A program made the position numbers and the translations under genes. This document shows, piece by piece, positions 1 to 8,963 of a DNA stretch of 12,577 nucleotides. This DNA comes from Euperipatoides rowelli (lineage: Eukaryota; Onychophora; Udeonychophora; Euonychophora; Peripatopsidae). The notes beneath the pieces were generated by a model. That model did no database searches. It was given only the letters and a program-made list of their open reading frames with translations, and was not told the origin of the DNA. Within the stretch, counting starts at the first letter, position 1; every line of letters starts with the position of its first letter. Location: NCBI GenBank assembly GCA_003024985.2, contig PXIH01S0023766.1; one strand, given 5' to 3'.

Positions 1-251
1 ATTTTTTATTTAAATATCTTGAAAATATACTAAAACGTTCTAAGTCGCATAAATACAAACAAATAAAAACAACAACAATTTTTTTTACAACATTCCAAAC
101 TCCAGGATTTTATATTTGATAATTTTGCAATAATAAGTATACATTTTTTTGAGATTTTTGTAATTCATAGTTTATGAGCTATGCAGTTTTTTTTGTTTTC
201 CGAAAATTAGGTTGAAATAATTTACATTTTAGTATTCCTCGATTCATTTAT

Positions 252-594
252 TTAACCTTTTCCACTCCAATTGCGATTCTCAATCGCCATTTTTAATTCA
301 GTAGTACTAGTTGCACTCCAAAGTCGATTATGAATCGCCATTTTCATTTCCTTGTATTTCATAATCAATAATTATTATTACTGTATATTCAAATATGCTT
401 CAATTACTATTTTTTTTTTCATTTCAAAGACTCAAATATATTTGTCTTTAATTAACCCAAGAGATTTTTTTAAAAAAATAAATTAAAAGAATATTAATCT
501 TAATTTTTTTTTAAAAAAAAAAATCGATTTTTCATTTTTATTGTGGAGCTGTAGAAACCAAATTCTCTGAATTCAGTGCAGTGGAAAGGGTTAA
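252..594. mobile_element. piggyBac-like MITE, complete copy
   Basis: A TTAA lies at both ends (252-255 and 591-594). Inside them are inverted ends CCTTTTCCACTCCA (from 256) and, read on the minus strand from 590, CCCTTTCCACTGCA. TTAA target duplication plus a CCYTT start is the established signature of the piggyBac superfamily. The 335-bp interior has no coding capacity, so it is a non-autonomous element. The left end carries a 51-bp-spaced subterminal repeat (from about 263 and again from 314), each copy holding an imperfect palindrome of the type CGATTnTnAATCG. A second copy of the same family starts at 12551. Family assignment rests on the ends only. Confidence 0.8.
537..542 (-). promoter_or_regulatory. 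candidate poly(A) signal AATAAA for the minus-strand gene
   Basis: TTTATT on the plus strand reads AATAAA on the minus strand, about 230 bases downstream of the stop codon of the terminal exon. It is followed on the minus strand by a T-rich tract. It lies inside the piggyBac-like MITE, so the transposon may supply the 3' end of the transcript. Such hexamers are frequent in AT-rich DNA, so this is only a candidate; another TTTATT lies at 247-252. Confidence 0.25.
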
Positions 595-772
595 TGGAAG
601 TGTTAAATTGGCAGTATAAAAGCATTAATTAAAAAAAAATCATATTTAAAATTTTAAAGAAAAAATACTTGAAATATTTAGCATTTTGTGCTAGATTTAA
701 AAAACAAGACGGTTACTAACACTAACTATATAATATGTAGGCCTAAAAAAATTTTCAATTAAAGCTAAATAT

Positions 773-1320
773 CTAAATTTTCTTACTCTCAATTGCTGCT
801 TTCCACATATTATTCATTGGTGTCGATGGCTCCATGCTGTTAATTGATAACACTTCCTCACTGCCTAGTGATGTCACTTGCTGCTCACCATTTGATCTTA
901 CATTATCCTTGTTGATCTTTGATGTCACTTCCTCCTTGTTGATATTTGATGTCACTTTCTTCATATTTTTGATTGTCACTACATCTTTGATGCTGTTTAT
1001 TGCAAATTCCTTCCTGTTCTTAGTTTCTGTTTCTATTTGTCGATAAAAAATTTCAAGTGTTTCAATGGCCTGTATACAAGCTGCATATATTGCTTTGATT
1101 TTTTTTAATTCAGTGACACATGTAATCAAAGAAGAGTTGCAAAATACTGAAGCAATAGTCCCCTTATTACCACTTTTTCCAATTTTAGTTGTATAGCTTA
1201 GGCCAAGATTTTGCATATAAGAATTTAAAAGTAGCACTATATTTCTCGTTCGATTTCTTAAAGATGATGATAATAAAGCTGAATCAAAAGTTGGAAATGT
1301 ATCTTTAGATGAAATGTTAT
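773..1320 (-). CDS. terminal coding exon of an unrecognised spliced gene
   Basis: The minus strand has an acceptor TTTTATTTTCAG ending at 1321, then an open frame from 1320 to a TAG at 773-775. The exon is 548 nt: two bases that complete a split codon, then 182 codons including the stop. The entry phase matches the donor at 4289 exactly (G plus AT gives Asp). The frame is also open upstream of the internal GTG at 1237, so that codon is not the start. The peptide begins near DNISSKDTFPTFDSA. It continues with a Cys-containing, probably helical stretch (around ITCVTELKKIKAIYAACIQA), then a degenerate 9-residue repeat (KKVTSNINK, EEVTSKINK, DNVRSNGEQ), and ends PMNNMWKAAIESKKI. I recognise no family, signal peptide or membrane segment. 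It is probably the C-terminus of the repeat protein encoded further right. Confidence 0.62.
906..957 (-). repeat. 27-bp tandem duplication encoding a 9-residue repeat
   Basis: Plus-strand 906-930 and 933-957 are 25-base copies differing at one base, at a 27-base period. They encode the repeats KKVTSNINK and EEVTSKINK on the minus strand, and a third, weaker unit follows (DNVRSN). The period is a multiple of three, so the reading frame is kept. Confidence 0.8.
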
Positions 1321-3329
1321 CTGAAAATAAAAGCCATCAAGGTGTTTTAATTATCGGAATACATTTAAACCGATACAAATGATGTACTAAGAAATACACT
1401 TATAACAATGCATTTATACAAATAAATAGATATCTATTTTATTAAACACAAAAATACAGGTTTACATATTAAGTACTTAAGTTTTTATTTTTAGTCATTT
1501 TTCTTCTTTAATTAAATAATTGCAACAATTTAATTCAATCCTTTGACTACAGAATTAATAAAGAAAATCATGAATGTTTGTAAAGTACCAATAGTAGCAT
1601 GCTACTTTGTTTTAGCAAAAAAACTTAAATAACCTGCTAATTCTATTCATTAGATGCATAATAATTATTATTAACGCTACTGTACTTTCAGTATCTTTTA
1701 TTATCCAATTTTTAACTATTTATCATGTCAAGTATTTTTAAATCATAATCTAAATGATGCCTCCATTTTCCTCTAAGCGTACAAAAGACTGCATTCTGTC
1801 TATTCTTCTAAGCACATTTTAAATTTTCAACATGGGATTATAATTGTTTGTTTCTAAGATCCTTGGCTTCTAAGAACATATAGTAGGACTAGGTATAGTC
1901 TAGTATGGGAGGAGATCCATGGGGGTGACATCATGAGTTATTGCACTGAGTGACACAAATCCTAGTTGGTGTCACCCAGTGTTTCACAAATTAAGCTTTT
2001 TATAACATAGAGTTATGCTAATGATATCAGAATCTATCACAATTAGAATGTCTATAATAAAAGGCCTAGCAGATCAGAAAGCCAGATCAATTAATACTGA
2101 TTGCTGAAAGTGTGAGCTGAACTTCATTGACTTCTAAACTACAACAAGGGTTACGAGGTATAACGATCATCACTAATAAACTACGGCTGAAATCTTTGCA
2201 GGCTGTGCCCATATATTGTATATAATCATGAGTAATTAGTTTCAAACTTTGATTATAAAATTATGTGTATCCTGTCAGATACTGTAACTAAATGTTGAAC
2301 CATAATTATATAAATTACATTTAAAAAGTAGCTAGCCAATTCTATATTCTTGTATTCTTAAAACTATATTATTTAAGTTGCATAGTTTTATGTGTTTAGG
2401 CAACTAAATTGTACTTTTTAAATTGGTGACCGAAAATTTGGGAATTATGATACTAGTTGTCAAATTATCAGAACAATATTTTAAAAATATAAATTAAACC
2501 TCAGGACTATAGAAAGAATTAAATAAATTATTAAACAAAATCATTAGTAAAATTTGTACGACTTAAAATTATATGGGCAGTGGTGTGGTAATAAAAGACC
2601 CCCCCCCCCCATTTAAAAAAGAAATTAAACTATAAATGAATAAGCCAATTCATAATAAGCATAACTAAATAAGAAATTTTAAAATCCTTGTGCGCCAATA
2701 TATTAAGATAAAGAAAAACAATTTAATTGAAGAGCCATCACAAAATTTAGCAAGATAAAAATATCAAATAATAAATAGAACAAATATTTTAAAATCAAGT
2801 TGAAATTTTAAGCATTAATTAGCAGGAGAGCAAAGTAAACAAAATAGCCTATTCTTCAAATGTATCAGATGCAAATAGCTTAATAAATAGGATACAAGAT
2901 AATTTAAAAAAAAATCACTCTAGCCTACATCATGAATTTGTTTTGAATCATTTAAATAAAAAGGCTAGTTGTATAAAAATATTGATTTTAATTAAAGAAT
3001 TAAAACCAATATCAGAACAAATATAAATAGTTAAAAAAAAAAAAAGTAATAAAATATAATTTGAAAAATAATTAAACAAACTTTGTGGTGCTAGTTAAAA
3101 AAAGCTAGTATTTTTTTTTAATGTTCATGAAATGTCCATTTAATGGCACCATTTCAAGGACTATAATTTGTAAATAACTTTTAAACTAGATAACTTCTAG
3201 GCAAAGGGAAATAATCTCAATTTTAAAATAATATACAGTAAATATATTTTTATACTGTATATAATGCTTACACATTAATATTTTCAGTAATTTAGTCTCT
3301 ATACTCATCTTGTTTTGAAGATTTTTTCC
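1321..3329. other. AT-rich intron sequence, largely featureless
   Basis: This stretch lies between the terminal exon and the first hAT element. It is AT-rich with frequent stops in all frames and no recognisable exon. It holds a stem-loop at 1944-1981, a run of 12 C at 2599-2610 and a perfect 10-bp inverted repeat (ATATACAGTA, 3231-3240 and 3253-3262). Nothing else is supported. Confidence 0.6.
1944..1981. repeat. stem-loop with 13-bp arms
   Basis: CACTGAGTGACAC (1944-1956) pairs with GTGTCACCCAGTG (1969-1981) at 12 of 13 positions around a 12-base loop. The flanking sequence (about 1885-1985) is less AT-rich than its surroundings and may be part of an old dispersed repeat. No target duplication was found. 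Confidence 0.5.
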
Positions 3330-3337
3330 CTCTTAAT

Positions 3338-3745
3338 CAGTGGTGGCCAACCCATGGCCTGTGGGCCAATTGTGGCCCTTGGGGGATTTTACGATGGCCC
3401 ATCCAATGGAAGGACTTTTTTCTTCTAAAACAAACTGTTCTTTGTATATATAGAGCTTATTAAATATGGAAATTTCCAGTAGAGTCGGAGCTTCTAACCA
3501 AAATTATTTTTTTAGAACATAAGTGAATGTAATAATAAAAATATTTACAATGTAATAAAAAAATTAAAATAAAATCTTTGAAAATGTTTTGCTAAATTCA
3601 TTAAAATTGTTCAGTTTATAATAGCTTACTTATTTTATCACTCAACAATTTTTAATTTTTTTTTGGGCGGGAGGGAGGGGGGTGCTCATTGGCCATTCTC
3701 TGTGACCACTTTTGGTCCATGGCTAAAAAAGGTTAGCCACCCCTG
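3338..3745. mobile_element. non-autonomous hAT element, 408 bp
   Basis: The left end CAGTGGTGGCCAACC and the inverse of the right end, CAGGGGTGGCTAACC, match at 13 of 15 positions. They are flanked by an 8-bp duplication, CTCTTAAT (3330-3337) and CTCTAAAT (3746-3753), with one mismatch. CAGnGGTGGCCAACC ends with an 8-bp CTCTA-type target site are established hallmarks of hAT (Charlie/Tip100-like) transposons. No transposase frame is present. Just inside the right end (3665-3682) lie four G-tracts separated by single bases. Confidence 0.85.
3665..3682 (+). other. G-quadruplex motif inside the hAT element
   Basis: The plus strand reads GGGCGGGAGGGAGGGGGG: four runs of at least three G with one-base loops. 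This meets the usual G3+N1-7 pattern. It stands out in otherwise AT-rich DNA. Confidence 0.7.
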
Positions 3746-4288
3746 CTCTAAATCAATAACTGTAATTTTAGATACAGTATGCCTTTAGATCCACATAAAT
3801 AAATAGGTGTAGGTCTTTGGTGCACGATATGATTGTTCTTTTGGACTTCTGTTCACATTATATTAATAGATTTTTATTTTTTTTGATTAATTTTTTTTTA
3901 AGATAAAAGTTTTCTTTACCTAAATTGTTGTTTTTCAAGATTCAGCAATCTGCAATTTTAACTTGTGTTTTTAAAACAGGGGTGCACTTTTGCTATATTT
4001 TGTACACATGCAAAGGTGATTTAATTTTTATATATTATAAATATTTGAAGGTCATATATTTTAAGGCTGCTGTCCCAATTTCACAATGACCAGGTAGCAA
4101 GAAACATAATTCTCATAAATACATTAAATTAAAAAGGAACACTCAAAATTTAAAATTTTGCAATCTGTAAACTACAAATCCTATTCATTAGAGAATACAG
4201 TTGGGTGTGATTATGTTTATTTTACATTTGAAAAAAAAAAAGCAAAATACCTTGAAGTTTATATAAAGCTTTAAGAAAATATAATTAC
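3746..4288. other. AT-rich intron sequence
   Basis: This is the rest of the intron between the hAT element and the 53-base exon. It is AT-rich with no open frame worth noting. A possible mini-exon ending at the GTAAAG donor near 3914 meets a stop in the required phase, so I do not call it. Confidence 0.6.
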
Positions 4289-4341
4289 CTGTACTATCAC
4301 GCATTTCAATATTTCCATTATCCAAGTTGAGATTATTTAAC
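4289..4341 (-). CDS. 53-base internal exon of the repeat-protein gene
   Basis: On the minus strand this segment lies between an acceptor (T-rich tract ending in AAG, 4344-4342) and a donor ACAG|GTAATTA (GT at 4288-4287). It is 53 nt long: one base, 17 codons, one base. Only one frame is open, reading LNNLNLDNGNIEMRDST. The leading G completes the two bases left by the upstream exons (AG plus G gives Arg, or TT plus G gives Leu if the cassette exon is used). The trailing G completes Asp with the terminal exon. Agreement of phase on both sides is the main evidence. The peptide is hydrophilic and has no known motif. Confidence 0.6.
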
Positions 4342-5395
4342 CTTAAAAAAAATACATACAGTAGTTAAAGTTTCAAATGGCAATTTTAAGATCGAATGAC
4401 AGTGAAACAAATATCAATCAATTAAAATAAATTCTAATCAAGCAAAATTTGGCCACGTTTTTATACATGAAAGCTTTTGTTTCCTCAAATCTTAACTTGA
4501 AAGTATGGAATAGCTTTTTAGTACAATTCCATTTTAAATTCCAGTTTTCAGGTTATCTTTTAATCACCTTGAAATAGTCACATCTTTCAGAAATAATCAT
4601 CATGGTATTTTTTTTATTTTGGGGACAACACAAGGTTGAATATTATCAAATTTATTCATTCCTGTCTTACTAAACTATGTCTCCACTCCATATGTTTATG
4701 GTGCATGCTATTATCCTTTACTGGGTTTGATTTTTGGAGATGTAACAATGAGGATAGTTGGGATTAAGTTTCTTTTCCTTTTATAAAATGTTCTGCGAGT
4801 GACAGTTTTGTGATTATATCTGGTCTTGCTTTTTACCTAAATTTAATACTAGTAAGTGTATTTGCAATTGGTTCAGTCTGTGAGAGCAATGTGGAGAATT
4901 TATGTGATTGTACAGTTAACACATTAAACTTTTCATTTGGGATGACACTGTAGAAGTGTTATTTTCTGATCCTGTATTTTTAGATCATCATGAATTGTTT
5001 AAATTGTGATTTGAATTTTGCTAGACCTTCAAAAAATTGAGACTATGTTCTAGCTTTGCAATATTTATGCTTATTAAAGTAGAATTCACAGTCACCACCA
5101 ATAGAAATTTATTATATTTGATGGTAGCAGACTCTTATAGTCTATGGATATATAGTCCCATGGTTACTTGGGTGAACGTGTATGTAAAGTGATAGTTTTA
5201 ACATGTTGCCACATGGTGAATATTACATTTCAAGCACATGGTAACTTTTACCACCATTTGTCCTGAAAGGTTATGGGTATTGTGAGATTGTGTTCTCTCA
5301 GTAACAAGATGTTGCTTGTTTGATGATAGTTCACGTCTTATCTTGTGTAGGGTCTGAACATATTTAATATTTACTCTATGTGATGTTAGATTTAC
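4342..5395. other. intron sequence with an unexplained open stretch
   Basis: From about 4650 to 5395 the base composition is less AT-rich, and the minus strand is richer in A and C than in the rest of the intron. On the minus strand a second frame stays open from about 5435 down to a stop at 5198-5200. Its translation includes KYVQTLHKIRRELSSNK and a C-x2-C-x3-H-H stretch. It does not join the cassette or repeat exon in phase. It could be chance, a decayed transposon gene or an exon of another isoform. Confidence 0.4.
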
Positions 5396-5611
5396 AATCT
5401 TCTTCCAGTTCTCAAATATTTCATTATGAATTTAAATGTTTCTTGACATGTTGTGCCATCAAAGTCAGTGTTATTTTCTTGGGCACTGTCTTGGTTGCTT
5501 GAATTTTCATCTGTGATTCTACTTTTACTTTCTTGTTCTACTCTTGTGTTCGTATGATATGAGAGATAGTCAGATGGGTTGTTCTTTCTGGCTTTAAAAG
5601 TTATATTGAAA
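5396..5611 (-). CDS. candidate in-frame cassette exon, 216 bases
   Basis: On the minus strand the acceptor TCTACAACAATACAG ends at 5612 and the donor GTAAAT starts at 5395. The 216 nt between them are open in the one frame that the AG left by the repeat exon requires (AG plus T gives Ser). They end with TT, which the next exon completes to Leu. The first in-frame stop, TAA, lies inside the donor itself, as expected for a phase-2 GTAA donor. The exon therefore has the same phase at both ends and can be included or skipped without a frame change. The peptide is hydrophilic and rich in Ser, Asn, Gln and Asp (for example ITDENSSNQDSAQENNTDFD), so probably disordered. If the donor is not used it would serve as a last exon ending at 5392, with an ATTAAA about 25 bases further on. 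Confidence 0.45.
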
Positions 5612-5906
5612 CTGTATTGTTGTAGATAGAAAATATATTAAAATATAAGAAAGATAATAATTATATATTTTCATTTCAATTAGATAATTGATTCAAAGGT
5701 TCCAATGACACCCATGATTTTTATGGCTGATTTATTTTAATTTACTCTAGGATGATTAACATACTTTATTAGTGTTATTTCCATGGAAAGCAGACAAAAA
5801 AATTAAGACAGAAATTAATTGAATTAGGCTAAGGGAATTATAATGTTAACTATCCCAAAATAACTACTGTATATTTATAGATAAAGAATTAATAGAATAT
5901 ACTAAC

Positions 5907-7152
5907 CTACTCATCTCTGGTACATTACAGTCAGCTTTAGGATTAGAATCAATTTTCATACGTTCCTCAGAATGTACCGGTCTCATCTCTGATGCGTGAC
6001 AGTCATGCTCAGGATTAGTATCAATTTTCATAGATTCCTCAGAAGGGCCCAGTCTCATCCCTGATACGTGCCAGTCATGTTCAGGATTAGGACCAATTTT
6101 CATACATTCCTCAGAATATCCCGGTCTCATCTCTGATGTGTGCCTGTCATGCTCAGGATTAGAATCAATTTTCATAGCTTCCTCAGAATGTCCCGGTCTC
6201 ATCTCTGATGCGTGCCTGTCATGCTCAGGATTAGGATCAGTTTTCATAGATTCTTCAGAATGTCCCAGTCTCATCCCTGATACGTGCCAGTCATGTTCAG
6301 GATTAGGACCAATTTTCATAGATTCCTCAGAATGTCCCGGTCTCATCTCTGATGTGTGCCTGTCATGCTCAGGATTAGAATCAATTTTCATAGATTCCTC
6401 AGAATGTCCCAGTGTCATCTGTGATGTGTGCCAGTCATGCTCAGGATTAGGACCAATTTTCATAGATTCCTCAGAANTCATAGATTCCTCAGAATGTCCC
6501 AGTGTCATCTGTGATGTGTGCCAGTCATGCTCAGGATTAGGACCAATTTTCATAGATTCCTCAGAATGTCCCGGTTTCATCTCTGATGCGTGCCTGTCAT
6601 GCTCAGGATTAGGATCTGTTTTCATAGATTCTTCAGAATGTCCCAGTCTCATCCCTGATACATGCCAATCATGTTCAGTATTAGGATCAATTCTCATAGA
6701 TTCCTCAGAATGTCCCGGTCTCATCTCTGATGTGTGCCTGTCATGCTCAGGATTAGAATCAATTTTCATAGCTTCCTCAGAATGTCCCGGTTTCATCTCT
6801 GATGCGTGCCTATCATGCTCAGGATTAGGATCAGTTTTCATAGATTCTTCAGAATGTCCCAGTTTCATCTCTGATACGTGCCAGTCATGTTCAGGATTAG
6901 GATCAATTTTCATAGATTCCTCAGAATGTCCCGGTCTCATTTCTGATGTGTGCCTGTCATGCTCAGGATTAGGATCCATTTTCATAGCTTCCTCAGAATG
7001 TCCTGGTCTCATCTCTGATGTGTACCAGTCATGCTTTGTTAGAATGTTTAAGTTTCTTAACATTTGGCTCTGGTTGTACAAATAGGTCATCTGATTTATA
7101 TGCTGTTTTAATAAAGCCCCATCATTGGCAGGAACAGTGTCGATCAGAGAAT
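5907..7152 (-). CDS. repeat exon: about fifteen 24-residue units
   Basis: The minus-strand acceptor TTTCCTCAG ends at 7153 and the donor AG|GTTAGT has its GT at 5906-5905. The 1246 nt between them are open in one frame and use phases that fit the downstream exons. The first 40 or so residues are non-repetitive (DSLIDTVPANDGALLKQ, then a Gln/Asn/Leu stretch). Then come tandem 24-residue units of the form H-D-(R/W)-H-(T/V/A)-S-E-M-(R/K)-(P/L)-G-H-S-E-E-S-M-K-(I/T)-D-P-N-P-E, and a decayed last unit (ADCNVPEMSR). Units occur as T-, V- and A-types in fixed order, making a 72-residue super-repeat. There is no signal peptide or membrane segment. The His, Asp and Glu content might bind metal, but that is inference. 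The Met at 7090 is internal: the frame continues to the acceptor. One N at 6477 interrupts the exon and is probably an artefact. I know no family with this unit. Confidence 0.65.
5908..7033 (-). repeat. 72-bp coding tandem array with 216-bp higher-order period
   Basis: The array has roughly fifteen units at a 72-bp period. In protein order, after a lead unit (HDWYTSEM), the residues after HDRH or HDWH run T-V-A, T-V-A, then one odd unit type (HTSQMTLG), then T-V-A and T-V-A. Units three apart resemble each other more than neighbours do, which is a higher-order repeat made by unequal exchange of three-unit blocks. The odd unit appears twice only because of the duplication around 6477. Confidence 0.85.
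6477..6477. other. single N: unmerged contig join
   Basis: The 89 bases before the N (6388-6476) are identical to the 89 bases after it (6478-6566), and the match ends exactly at the N on both sides. This is what two overlapping contigs joined without merging would give. Removing one copy plus the N takes out 90 bases, keeps the frame and restores the 24-residue rhythm. Confidence 0.85.
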
Positions 7153-7533
7153 CTGAGGAAATGAGCTTATTTTTAAATAAGGTTTATTTAGTTTACAAAT
7201 GGCTGTTTGGCAATCTTTTAGTGTGGCTGTTTTTCTTTTTTAAGTAGAGCAGAGCTGATTAGTACATTGTTGGAAATCATTTTACACAGAGTAAAGTTTC
7301 TATCCAAATATACCAGAACTCATAATATGACTTTAATTCTGAGTTATTATTATTTCTTATATAGCAGCTGACATCACAGAACTTTGCCAATAAAATTTGA
7401 TAATATTTAAACTTCTGGGAGTCTGGGTTAAATAGAATTTGGTAGCGAGAAGCCAATTGTGACATCCAGAGCATAACATATGCCATCAAAATTATTAGTG
7501 AGCAGAGCAGTTGCGAAGTGGATGGAATTATAC
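7153..7533. other. intron sequence between the 30-base candidate exon and the repeat exon
   Basis: This stretch is AT-rich. A minus-strand frame stays open from 7563 to a stop at 7277, but its translation looks like chance sequence (a hydrophobic run followed by poly-Asn). No repeat or regulatory element is visible. Confidence 0.5.
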
Positions 7534-7563
7534 TGTTGTTGCAGGCTAATACTTCAGAATTAT
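7534..7563 (-). CDS. possible 30-base exon
   Basis: On the minus strand a good acceptor (TTATTTTTATTTTTAG, ending at 7564) is followed by 30 nt encoding NSEVLACNN. A GTATAA at 7533 could act as the donor, although the base before it is A rather than G. It would enter and leave in phase 1, which fits both the proposed first exon and the repeat exon (A plus AT gives Asn). The gene model is also in frame without it. The evidence is weak. Confidence 0.25.
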
Positions 7564-7865
7564 CTAAAAATAAAAATAAGTGCATTAACAATTTATAATA
7601 ACATAAAGTTAGGGTCTGAGTATTTACAGGCCGTATATACAGTATGTGTATAAGCTTATTTATTTTATATACATAACCTATAGGCCTACACTGATTAAGC
7701 TGAGAAAAAAAAACAAAGTTGCCATTTGGCTAATTATGGTAAACAATTTTAGCTAATCAATTTTAATAAGAAAATTATCATTATTGAATTGGCATTTAAA
7801 GATACTTAGCCTTATAATTAGCATTTTATTCAGGCTAATCATTCTAGGCTAAGCTAAATTTACAA
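7564..7865. other. AT-rich intron sequence
   Basis: There are short recurrences of GGCTAA and TAGGCCTA words, but no exon, transposon end or tandem array that I can support. Confidence 0.5.
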
Positions 7866-7994
7866 AATGATGGATTTTCTGAGCTAGAAAGAGACCTACT
7901 GCACATGACCGGAAGTGCCGGATAACAGATGGGGCTAAAATACAGGATGTGATATCATGAGCAGGAAATGTGTAAGCCAAAAAACCCTCTATAT

Positions 7995-8963
7995 GAGAGG
8001 CGTCAACTAATTTTTACACAAGATCTACTTTGCCAGTAAAAATCCATCCGCGATCTACTCTTTAAAAAATTCCACAGAGAGGGGGGGGGGGGAGGTAGGG
8101 GCAATAGGGGTGAACAAAACATTTGTAGGGGATCATTTCATTTTCAATCCTCCTAATTGGGGTGGGGGAGGGTGTAAATTATAAAATAAAAGTGTCTGAA
8201 ATTTTAAAATATGGACAAATATTGTAATTTTGATTACTCATTTGAATTTCATTGTTTTTATTTTTATACTTTATTTTTATTTTTGTAAATAAAGTATTGT
8301 TATAAAATTAAAAAAAAAAATTGATAGGCCCTATTAATCTACTATACGCTTGCGCCACACCTTAGAAACAAGCAACTTGTTAATTTCAAATGATTGTACT
8401 GTATATCTTTGTAGACATTAAAAATTCAACAAATGAAATTAATTTTACTTTTTTTTTTTTTTAATTAACAATTTTGGATTATAAACAAACTCAAATTTAC
8501 CGTAATACAAGATTTCTTTTAATAATAATTATCATTATATTATTTTGGCCAAGAAAATGATTAATTTACAAAATAAAAAATTTAATTTATTACTTTCTAA
8601 CTGTAAATTTCACAAGAAAACATTATTTCAGCAGCACAGTTTTAATTTTAAATGCTATCATTTTTTCCCCTCATGTATATAATGTAAATTAGAATCACCA
8701 CTATTATGCAATTAATTACTACTTACTCATACAACTATCTGCAGAAAAGCAGACAGTTGTATAAATCCCAACTATTTAATAAAAAGGTAATTCTATTAGT
8801 ATAAAAACTAACATTTATCTTTATTATTGTTTTAATTATTAATTTTTCAATGGTTTTTGAAAATTGGGACTTAAAAGAAAATATATCATATATTATTGGC
8901 GGTCTTCCAAAAAGCATCTGGCGGTCGACTGGTAGATCGCAATCAACATTATTGACACCTCTG
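7995..8963. mobile_element. non-autonomous hAT element, 969 bp
   Basis: The left end GAGAGGCGTCAAC and the inverse of the right end CAGAGGTGTCAAT form imperfect inverted ends. They are flanked by an 8-bp duplication CTCTATAT (7987-7994) and CTCTATAC (8964-8971). That octamer is part of the minisatellite unit, whose other copies at 9092 and 9224 are uninterrupted. Subterminal sequences are also inverted: GATCTACT near 8021 and 8051, and GGTAGATCGC near 8931. The interior is AT-rich apart from G-runs at 8081-8092 and 8159-8172. No transposase frame is seen; a 60-codon frame at 8735-8917 looks like chance. Confidence 0.85.
8729..8762. repeat. stem-loop inside the hAT element
   Basis: ATACAACTATCTGC (8729-8742) pairs with GCAGACAGTTGTAT (8749-8762) at 13 of 14 positions around a six-base loop. 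It has no obvious role in hAT movement. It could be a remnant of another small element. Confidence 0.6.

Noticed and set aside
834-1046. Plus-strand open frame of 70 codons
   Set aside because: It is the antisense shadow of the terminal exon, which has a splice acceptor and phase agreement on the minus strand.
2576-2610. CAGTGGTGTGG followed by a run of 12 C, as a transposon end
   Set aside because: It resembles the fragment at 11693, but neither has a matching inverse end or target duplication nearby.
3914-3944. Mini-exon with GTAAAG donor on the minus strand
   Set aside because: In the phase needed between the 53-base exon and the terminal exon it meets TGA after two codons.
6138-7085. 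Plus-strand Cys-rich repeat protein
   Set aside because: No splice or start evidence on this strand; the frame is open because the 72-bp unit is a multiple of three. Kept only as a finding.
7277-7563. Long version of the candidate exon, open to 7277
   Set aside because: The translation becomes hydrophobic and then poly-Asn, which looks like intron; only the first 30 bases fit the gene model.
8735-8917. Minus-strand 60-codon frame
   Set aside because: It lies inside the hAT element, begins in a stem-loop and shows no transposase motif.
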